11,510 nt of DNA, taken from DATBFX01 sp036558305. Lineage in GTDB: Bacteria; Chloroflexota; Chloroflexia; Thermomicrobiales; UBA6265. Positions 5,498-10,325 of the stretch are shown here, in pieces. The translations under genes and the position numbers were made by a program. Below the pieces are notes generated by a model. It saw only the letters and a list, made by a program, of their open reading frames with translations, did no database searches and had not been told where the DNA came from. The first letter of the stretch is position 1, and the number at the start of each line of letters is the position of its first letter. The stretch spans positions 1-11,510 of the forward strand of contig DATBFX010000409.1 in the NCBI GenBank assembly GCA_036558305.1. The letters are read 5' to 3'.

Positions 5498-7996
5498 TCA
5501 GACCAACCCATGCCGATGGGCCAGGGCAACCGCGGCGGCGCGCGAGGAGACGCCGAGTTTGCCACGCAGATTGGCGACGTGGACGTTGGCGGTGCGCGGG
5601 CTGATGAACAGGGTTTCGGCGATCTCGCGGTCGGTTTGCCCCGCCGCGACCAAGCGGAGGACCTCGATCTCGCGCTCGCTGAGGTTGAAGCGAGCGGCCC
5701 GATCGACCGGCGTGGTCGCTTCGGGCACGTGGGTCGGCGTCGGAATGCGGGTCGTCAGCGCCTGGGCAGCGTCGATGGCCTGCTCCAACGTCATTGCCCG
5801 CCCGGCATCCCAGGCCTCGCGGGAGCGGCCGGCGCCGAGTCGACCGCGAAGCGCGGCGACGTCCCGCGTGTGCGCCGCGATCTCGGTCGGCGGCAGGGGG
5901 ACGTCGAGCGCTTCGCGTAGGGCTTCGACGGCGCCGAAGAGGTGACCCGCGAGTAGGAGATCGCCAAGACCGTGTGCCACCGGTGCCAGTCCTTCCAGGC
6001 ACTCGACCAGTCCGCGCTTGTCGCCCAACTCCTGACGCAGGCGAATTGCCTCGGCAAAAAGGGCGGCAGCGACTTCGTCGCGCTTCTGGAGATGGGCGAC
6101 TTTGCCGAGGTCGTAAAGGGCGTAGCCGACACCGAGGATGTCGCCGACCTCCCGGAACAGATCCAGACTCTGGTCGAAGAGGCGCCGGGCACGTTCGAAA
6201 TCGCCCTCCTGGCGGGCGACGTCGCCGAGGTTGAAGAGGGTGTAGGCGACGCCGCCGGTGTTGCCCATCCCCTGCCGGACCGCCAGCGCCTGCTCGTGCA
6301 ACTCACGCGCGCGGGCATAGTCGCCCTCGGCATTCGCGACGTTGCCGAGATTGGAGTACGAATTGCCGAGCCCCTGCCGATCGTCGAGTTCGTGCCGAAT
6401 CGCCAAGCTCGTCTCGTGCAACCGGCGCGCCTCGCGATAGTCAGCCTGGTAGAACGCGAGCAGTCCGAGTCCGTTGTACGACGAGGCCAGACCGCGGCGG
6501 TCGTCGATACCCTGCCACAAGGCAAGACCCGCGTCGTAGCCGGTCCGCGCCAGTTCGTAGTCGCCGAGATCGAGCGCGATGTTGCCGAGGTGGTGGTGCG
6601 CCTTGGCCGCGACCGCCGGCGAGGCGTCTCCCAGCGCCAGCGCCCGTTCCGTCCAGGTCTTGCCCTCGGTCAGGTAGCCGCGGGTTGCCCAGAACCGCCA
6701 GAACGCACCGACCAGCCGCTGGGCCGTCTCGGCGTCGCGGGTCTCGATCGCCCAGGCGAGGGCGGCGCGGGCGTTGTCGTGCTCCGCCTCCAACCGGTCC
6801 AGCCATTCCTCTTGCCGCGGCCCGACCAACTCCGGTTCGGCACGTTCGGCAAGACCCAGCATCCACCGCGCATGGCACCGTCGCGTCTCGTCCTCTTCCC
6901 CCGCCGCCCCCAGCAGTTCGACACCGAACTCGCGGATCGTTTCGAGCATCGCGAACCGCGGCTCGTGCCGCTTCCCCTCATCCATCGGCCGCACCAGACT
7001 CTTCTCGACGAGGGAAGCAACGCCGTCGAAGGGGGACAGGGGGACAGGGGGGCAGGGGGACAGGAGAGGGCCGTCATTCTGTCCGCCTGTCCCCCTGTCC
7101 CCCTGTCCCCCTACGTACTCGGCCGCCTCCAACCCGAACCCACCGGCAAACACCGAGAGCCGGCGAAAGAGGGTTTGCTCCGCGGGGACCAGCAAGTCGC
7201 AGCTCCAGGCAATCGCATCCCGCATGGTTTGGAGGCGGGTCGGCTGATCCCTGGCGCCACCGGTCAGGAGCATGAGCCGTTGGTCGAGGCGGGCCAGCAA
7301 GGCCCTGGACGAGAGCATCCTGATCCGGGAGGCGGCGAGTTCGACCGCGAGCGGCAAGCCGTCCAACCGCCGGCAGATCTCGGCGACGACCGGGGCGACC
7401 TCGGGTGTCAGCCGGAAACCGGGGTTGGCCGCCCGTGCCCGCTGGACGAAGAGTGTGACCGCTCCGGTTTGTTCGATCGCGGCGATGGACGCATCGCCGA
7501 CCGCGGGCAGATCGAGCGGGGACAACGGGAAATCCCCTTCGCCCGTCAGGCGCAACACCTCGCGGCTCGTGACGAGGATGGTGAGTCCGGGGCAGACCGC
7601 CAACAGATCGCTGACGACCGGGGCAGCCTCGATGATCTGCTCGAAGTTGTCGAGGACGAGCAACTGGTCGCGCCCACGCAGGTAGGCGGTCAACCGCTCG
7701 AACCAGGACTCGCTCCCCGCCTCCCGCAGACCGAGCGCCCGCGCGATCGTCGCGACCACGAGCGCGGGATCGCGGATCGGATCGAGCCGAACGAACGCCA
7801 CACCACCGGCAAAATCGCCCGCCGACGCCTCCGCAACCTGGAGCGCCAACCGCGTTTTCCCGACGCCGCCCGGACCGCTCACCGTCACCAACCGCATCGC
7901 CGGCCGGCGGATCAGGGCGAGGAGTTCCGCCACCTCTCGTTCGCGACCCGCGAGAGGCGTCAAAACCGCCGTGGAGGGGTTCAACGCGATCGACAT
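5498..7996 (-). CDS. STAND (NB-ARC) ATPase / TPR / LuxR-type transcriptional regulator, copy 2
   Basis: An 832-residue paralogue of the regulator at 81-2576 with the same domain order. Walker A GPGGVGKT is at 41-48, Walker B-type LLVLDNFE at 112-119, LVTSR at 141-145 and GLPLAVELAA at 213-222. Six TPR units of 40 residues span about 464-700, and a LuxR/GerE helix-turn-helix lies at about 771-822 (LSEREIEVLRLV to RGKLGVSSRAA). Residues 296-322 are a Gly/Asp- then Pro/Ser-rich insert encoded by an octamer repeat with inverted arm (7031-7112), at the same position as the insert of copy 1. The ATG at 7996 is accepted because the GRE motif follows at residues 17-20; no clear Shine-Dalgarno precedes it. 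Upstream lie two simple-repeat arrays (8031-8172), so promoter spacing may vary. It probably acts as a nucleotide-switched DNA-binding regulator; its targets are unknown. Confidence 0.93.
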   Translation of the reverse strand: MSIALNPSTAVLTPLAGREREVAELLALIRRPAMRLVTVSGPGGVGKTRLALQVAEASAGDFAGGVAFVRLDPIRDPALVVATIARALGLREAGSESWFERLTAYLRGRDQLLVLDNFEQIIEAAPVVSDLLAVCPGLTILVTSREVLRLTGEGDFPLSPLDLPAVGDASIAAIEQTGAVTLFVQRARAANPGFRLTPEVAPVVAEICRRLDGLPLAVELAASRIRMLSSRALLARLDQRLMLLTGGARDQPTRLQTMRDAIAWSCDLLVPAEQTLFRRLSVFAGGFGLEAAEYVGGQGDRGTGGQNDGPLLSPCPPVPLSPFDGVASLVEKSLVRPMDEGKRHEPRFAMLETIREFGVELLGAAGEEDETRRCHARWMLGLAERAEPELVGPRQEEWLDRLEAEHDNARAALAWAIETRDAETAQRLVGAFWRFWATRGYLTEGKTWTERALALGDASPAVAAKAHHHLGNIALDLGDYELARTGYDAGLALWQGIDDRRGLASSYNGLGLLAFYQADYREARRLHETSLAIRHELDDRQGLGNSYSNLGNVANAEGDYARARELHEQALAVRQGMGNTGGVAYTLFNLGDVARQEGDFERARRLFDQSLDLFREVGDILGVGYALYDLGKVAHLQKRDEVAAALFAEAIRLRQELGDKRGLVECLEGLAPVAHGLGDLLLAGHLFGAVEALREALDVPLPPTEIAAHTRDVAALRGRLGAGRSREAWDAGRAMTLEQAIDAAQALTTRIPTPTHVPEATTPVDRAARFNLSEREIEVLRLVAAGQTDREIAETLFISPRTANVHVANLRGKLGVSSRAAAVALAHRHGLV
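7031..7112. repeat. In-gene octamer array with inverted arm and G-quadruplex motif (copy 2)
   Basis: Four plus-strand octamers at 7032-7063 (GGGGACAG, GGGGACAG, GGGGGCAG, GGGGACAG) are answered by three CTGTCCCC units at 7087-7110. Left arm 7038-7064 and right arm 7086-7112 pair at 26 of 27 positions around a 21-nt loop. The G-runs at 7031-7035, 7039-7043, 7047-7052 and 7055-7059 (5, 5, 6 and 5 G) are separated by 2-3 nt, a strong G-quadruplex pattern on the template strand. The block encodes the insert at residues 296-322 of the regulator without breaking its frame. Confidence 0.9.
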
Positions 7997-8030
7997 CGGC
8001 GCAACCCGACATGAAGTGCTGAGGACCGAG

Positions 8031-8058
8031 GGAACAGAGAACAGGGAACGGGAAACAG
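8031..8058. repeat. Purine-rich 7-bp repeat upstream of regulator copy 2
   Basis: Four imperfect heptamers stand in a row on the plus strand: GGAACAG, AGAACAG, GGAACGG, GAAACAG. They lie 35-62 bp upstream of the regulator start codon, where a promoter or leader is expected, and directly next to the pyrimidine-rich octamer array at 8069-8172. Confidence 0.7.
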
Positions 8059-8068
8059 GAGCTTGTCC

Positions 8069-8172
8069 GTCTGTCCGTCTGTCCGTCTGTCCGTCTGCCC
8101 GTCTGCCCGTCTGTCCGTCTGCCCGTCTGCCCGTCTGTCCGTCTGTCCGTCTGCCCGTCTGCCCGTCTGCCC
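8069..8172. repeat. 13-copy perfect octamer tandem array
   Basis: Thirteen uninterrupted 8-bp units, each GTCTGTCC or GTCTGCCC on the plus strand, in the order T T T C C T C C T T C C C at the variable sixth base. A partial unit precedes it (8063-8068) and a decayed one follows (8173-8180). It fills most of the 204 bp between the stop of the DinB-type gene (8201) and the start of regulator copy 2 (7996). Read on the minus strand the units are GGACAGAC and GGGCAGAC, sharing the GGACAG/GGGCAG core with the arrays inside both regulator genes. No gene is supported between 7997 and 8200. Confidence 0.95.
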
Positions 8173-8200
8173 GTCTCTCAGATCGTACCGAATCGCCCCG

Positions 8201-8674
8201 CTACCCGGCCACCGTCGCGCGGGCGCGGCGAATCTGGTCGGCGTGGTCGTGGGCGTGGACGGCGTAGATGCGGAGCCAGTCCTCGACGGAGTAGCGGCCG
8301 CTGTCGCTGTGGCTTCCCTCGCGTGACCAATCTTCCGGGGAAAGCCGATGGAGGATCTGGGCGGTGCTGTCCCGCGCAGCTTTGAAGGCGGCGAGCGAGG
8401 CGTCGATCGGGCGATCGTAGAAGAGGCGTTGGGCGAACGCCTCCTCGTCGTACCCGGCGATGACGGGCCGGTCTTCGACGATGAGGCGGCGGAGACGGAT
8501 GGCGGACGTCATCTCGCTGTCGGCGAGATGGTGCACGACCTCGCGCGGCGACCACTCGCCCGGCGCCCCACGCCCTTCCCATTCCGCCGCGGTGATCCCG
8601 GCGAGGGCGGTCGTGACGGCGTCGTACCCATCCACGTACTGCGCGACGAGCGCATCGCGTTCTGCACGGTCCAT
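8201..8674 (-). CDS. DinB-superfamily protein (putative metal-dependent four-helix-bundle enzyme)
   Basis: A 157-residue protein of DinB/YfiT type. These are metal-binding four-helix bundles; known members include thiol-dependent S-transferases, but most have no known substrate. The likely metal triad is visible: a histidine in VVHHLADSE (H48/H49) and H140 with H144 in the C-terminal VHAHDHADQI. The motif GEWSPREVVHHLAD at 39-52 is characteristic of the family. There is no signal peptide or membrane segment. GGAGGAG lies about 9 nt upstream of the ATG at 8674, which supports the start. It is probably a single-gene unit: 123 bp separate it from the toxin gene upstream, and a long octamer array follows its stop. 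The family call is good; the reaction cannot be inferred. Confidence 0.85.
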   Translation of the reverse strand: MDRAERDALVAQYVDGYDAVTTALAGITAAEWEGRGAPGEWSPREVVHHLADSEMTSAIRLRRLIVEDRPVIAGYDEEAFAQRLFYDRPIDASLAAFKAARDSTAQILHRLSPEDWSREGSHSDSGRYSVEDWLRIYAVHAHDHADQIRRARATVAG

Positions 8675-8797
8675 CGACCAATGCTCCTCCCGCGTGGTGC
8701 GTGATCCGCCCGGGTTTCGTTACTACTACGCGAACTTGAAACCGGCGTGAGATCGAAGCGGCGTGGGCATCAACTACCAATCGTACGGCAACCGGGA

Positions 8798-9244
8798 TCA
8801 TGCCGGGTCGGTTGAGAGTGGTAAAGGTTGGTACCGAGTGATGCCCGGCATGGTGTCGAAGTCCCTGTCGAACGTGGCCAACTCGACGTCACCCTGTTCC
8901 GCGTACGCGGCAGTGAGCGCGTCGACAAACCCCATCCGCGGTCGCGAACTCCAAATGTCCAGGGCACGGACGTAGAGGTGCTTTGAGGCAAGGAGCATTC
9001 CGGGGAGCGCAAGGACGGGCTTGAGCGCCGTCGCCACATCGCCTGGGGACATGCGGTAGATGTCCGGTGAGGACAAGACGTGCGCTACCTCAGCGACCAC
9101 TGCTTCAGACGTGGTGATGGTTCGCTTGGCATCGGCAGCGGCGCGGAGCAGCGCACTCGCCTGCTCGGCCATGGTTCGATCCGGGTCCGTCGGCGGATCG
9201 AGCAAGGCACGAATGATGAAGTTGGCGTCAAGAAAGACGATCAC
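8798..9244 (-). CDS. vapC: PIN-domain toxin (VapC family ribonuclease)
   Basis: A 148-residue PIN domain, expected to be a Mg-dependent ribonuclease held inactive by the AbrB-type antitoxin encoded just upstream. Acidic residues in the expected order are visible: D6 (FLDAN), E52 (AEVAHVL), D108 (FVDAL) and D126 (TFDRDF). Length and order fit VapC. It begins with GTG at 9244, inside the last codons of the antitoxin gene (17-bp overlap in another frame), typical of translational coupling in toxin-antitoxin operons. All four acidic positions look intact, so the toxin is probably active. The target RNA is unknown. GC content appears somewhat lower than in the large genes to the left, consistent with horizontal acquisition. 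Confidence 0.92.
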   Translation of the reverse strand: MIVFLDANFIIRALLDPPTDPDRTMAEQASALLRAAADAKRTITTSEAVVAEVAHVLSSPDIYRMSPGDVATALKPVLALPGMLLASKHLYVRALDIWSSRPRMGFVDALTAAYAEQGDVELATFDRDFDTMPGITRYQPLPLSTDPA

Positions 9245-9509
9245 GACTCATCCGCTCGAAGCGCCTCTTGGCAACTGCCGCGCTCGCCTCGTCGATCTGT
9301 CGCTCGATATCCTCCGTCGTCGTCCCAGGCAGTGGCTTGATCGAGCCCAAGACAGTCTCCAGGGCGGCACGCGGCGACCGAACACGCATCTCGTCGCCGA
9401 CGATCGTGAAGGTCAGCTTGTCGCTGGCCTTCAGGCCCAGGCGACGCCGCACCTCGACCGGAACCGTGACCTGTCCCTTACTCGTCATCGTCGCGGTGAA
9501 TTCGTCCAT
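9228..9509 (-). CDS. vapB: AbrB/MazE-type antitoxin (VapB family)
   Basis: A 93-residue antitoxin with an N-terminal swapped-hairpin AbrB DNA-binding domain at about 4-47 (TATMTSKGQVTVPVEVRRRL, then KLTFTIVGDEMRV) and a charged C-terminal half (about 48-93) of the kind that wraps the PIN toxin. It should neutralise the toxin encoded downstream and repress the operon by binding its promoter. The ATG at 9509 has AAAGGA about 10 nt upstream. A promoter with a palindrome between its hexamers (9538-9565) lies just before it. It is the same length as, and similar along its length to, the second AbrB protein at 9908-10189, so the two are probably products of duplication or paired acquisition. Confidence 0.92.
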   Translation of the reverse strand: MDEFTATMTSKGQVTVPVEVRRRLGLKASDKLTFTIVGDEMRVRSPRAALETVLGSIKPLPGTTTEDIERQIDEASAAVAKRRFERMSRDRLS

Positions 9510-9537
9510 GATGGCGGTATCCTTTCGTGACGCCTAG

Positions 9538-9565
9538 CGTATACCTCTGAAGTACTTCCTTACAA
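9538..9565 (-). promoter_or_regulatory. Predicted vapBC promoter
   Basis: On the minus strand TTGTAA (9565-9560) and TATACG (9543-9538) are separated by 16 bp; each matches the sigma-70 consensus at 4 of 6 positions. The implied transcript would begin near 9531, about 22 nt before the antitoxin ATG. The location immediately upstream of the operon and the operator-like palindrome in the spacer support it. Confidence 0.5.
9549..9558. promoter_or_regulatory. Palindromic operator candidate in the vapBC promoter
   Basis: GAAGTACTTC is a perfect 10-bp palindrome lying between the -35 and -10 hexamers. A second GTACTT stands at 9583-9588, next to the palindrome GTACGTAC (9579-9586), exactly 31 bp from the first, about three helical turns. 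Such paired sites fit cooperative autoregulation by a VapBC complex; this is inference. Confidence 0.45.
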
Positions 9566-9627
9566 TCTGGCAGCGCCCGTACGTACTTGGCCCGACCGCC
9601 TGATCTTTCCCGCTCGTCGATGGTGCC

Positions 9628-9915
9628 TTACTGACGCGGCGGCAGTGGCAGGAGACAAAAGGGGCACTTCTCAGGAAATCCCCAAATCTCGCTCTTGCAG
9701 TTGAGGCAGCAGACGAGGTGCACCTTCCCGGTTCGGTCGGATGCCAGGGAATCGTCTCCGTCCAACCCCACGGGCCGTGGCTCCGCCTCGGTCCACAGCA
9801 ATCTCCGCCAACCGGTGATTCTCTGCTGAGTTGTCGGATTGTTCACATCGTCTGCCTTCACGCTACGAGGAGTCTTATGGACGCGGTTCCGCTGGTCTCG
9901 ACGGAGATCACTCAC
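9628..9915 (-). CDS. Small zinc-ribbon protein in the toxin slot of a second AbrB unit
   Basis: A 95-residue protein I do not recognise as a named family. Residues 1-60 are polar and look poorly ordered, with a Trp-rich patch (GWRRLLW at 35-41). Residues 66-95 form a compact zinc ribbon with C70-x2-C73 and C84-x2-C87 (CLNC and CPFC), preceded by one more Cys at 69. It starts with GTG at 9915, overlapping the stop of the AbrB gene by 8 bp, so it is translationally coupled, exactly where a PIN toxin would normally sit. No PIN motifs are visible. It could be a toxin of a different kind, a partner or a modulator of the AbrB protein, or an unrelated small gene; the shared start-stop overlap favours a partner. 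It is less GC-rich than the big genes of the window. Confidence 0.65.
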   Translation of the reverse strand: MSDLRRDQRNRVHKTPRSVKADDVNNPTTQQRITGWRRLLWTEAEPRPVGLDGDDSLASDRTGKVHLVCCLNCKSEIWGFPEKCPFCLLPLPPRQ

Positions 9916-10189
9916 GTCCCCGCCGCATGCGGTCGCCCACCCAATCCGCGTGCTGCTCCATCGCTTCCTCGATCAAATCGTCGAAGTCGCCTGTCTCCAC
10001 CCCTGGCAGGGTCGGGATAGCACCGAAAGCGGTCTCAAGCGTAAAGCGCGGTCGTCGAAGCCGGATTTCGTCACCTTCAACGGTGATCTCTATCTCGTCT
10101 CCCGTCTTGATGCCTAACTTGCTGCGAACCTCATTCGGTAGCGTAACCTCTCCTTCGTTTTTTGCGGTCGCGGTGTAGCCCTGTCCCAA
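9908..10189 (-). CDS. AbrB/MazE-type DNA-binding protein (antitoxin-like, without PIN partner)
   Basis: A 93-residue AbrB-fold protein: TATAKNEGEVTLPNEVRSKL then DEIEITVEGDEIRLRRP, with an acidic C-terminal half (FDDLIEEAMEQ). It matches the antitoxin at 9228-9509 along its length. I place the start at TTG 10189: AGGAG (10200-10196) is 6 nt upstream, the length then equals that of its paralogue, and the predicted promoter (10222-10230) would lie inside the coding region if the upstream GTG at 10240 (110 residues) were used. In the DNA-binding region EGE replaces the usual KGQ (SKGQVT becomes NEGEVT), which may change or weaken DNA recognition. The gene downstream is a zinc-ribbon protein, not a toxin. 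It is divergent from the dehydratase gene and shares a palindromic control region with it. Confidence 0.85.
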   Translation of the reverse strand: MGQGYTATAKNEGEVTLPNEVRSKLGIKTGDEIEITVEGDEIRLRRPRFTLETAFGAIPTLPGVETGDFDDLIEEAMEQHADWVGDRMRRGRE

Positions 10190-10195
10190 AGCGAT

Positions 10196-10200
10196 CTCCT
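10196..10200 (-). promoter_or_regulatory. Ribosome-binding site deciding the TTG start of the second AbrB gene
   Basis: AGGAG on the minus strand with a 6-nt spacer to TTG at 10189. The upstream in-frame GTG at 10240 has no such site. This favours a 93-residue product. Confidence 0.6.
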
Positions 10201-10221
10201 GAGGTTGCCCTGTTTGTCCCG

Positions 10222-10230
10222 ATTCTACCA
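10222..10230 (-). promoter_or_regulatory. Extended -10 promoter for the AbrB/zinc-ribbon unit
   Basis: TGGTAGAAT on the minus strand is TGN plus a hexamer matching TATAAT at 5 of 6. No good -35 is present, as is usual for extended -10 promoters. Transcription would start near 10215, about 26 nt before the TTG start at 10189. Confidence 0.5.
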
Positions 10231-10245
10231 GTCGCTCCACGTTCT

Positions 10246-10261
10246 GACCGTCGCGACGGTC
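10246..10261. promoter_or_regulatory. Perfect 16-bp palindrome, candidate shared operator
   Basis: GACCGTCGCGACGGTC is its own reverse complement over 16 bp. Its centre is 29 bp from the centre of the minus-strand -10 and 30 bp from that of the plus-strand -10, so it covers the -35 region of both divergent promoters. A dimeric regulator bound here could repress both. The AbrB protein encoded on the left is the obvious candidate but this is inference. Confidence 0.6.
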
Positions 10262-10277
10262 GTTGCTGGTCCCTCTT

Positions 10278-10286
10278 TGCGATAAT
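10278..10286 (+). promoter_or_regulatory. Extended -10 promoter for the dehydratase gene
   Basis: TGCGATAAT on the plus strand is TGN plus GATAAT, a 5-of-6 match to TATAAT. No good -35 is visible. Transcription would begin near 10293, giving a leader of about 33 nt. Confidence 0.5.
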
Positions 10287-10325
10287 CGCGGTCACAGTCG
10301 AGGTTCAAACCGAAGGAGCAGACAG

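Noticed and set aside
5972..8014. Plus-strand open frame of 680 codons opposite the second regulator
   Set aside because: Antisense shadow of the NB-ARC/TPR/LuxR gene; low-complexity composition and no motif.
8069..8172. CRISPR array
   Set aside because: The units are 8 bp with no spacers; this is a simple tandem repeat.
7971..8326. Plus-strand frames running through the octamer array, giving VCPSVRLS-type repeat peptides
   Set aside because: An 8-bp repeat without stop codons is open in every forward frame, so openness is no evidence of coding; no ribosome-binding site, and the frames overlap genes on the other strand.
9628..9915. Zinc-ribbon gene as a decayed PIN toxin
   Set aside because: None of the PIN acidic motifs (start-proximal LDAN, EV..VL, FVDA, TFD) can be found in the frame, and the CxxC pairs are intact and well spaced.
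10190..10240. N-terminal extension of the second AbrB protein from the GTG at 10240
   Set aside because: No ribosome-binding site precedes it, the extension has no counterpart in the paralogue, and a good extended -10 element lies within it; the TTG at 10189 fits better.
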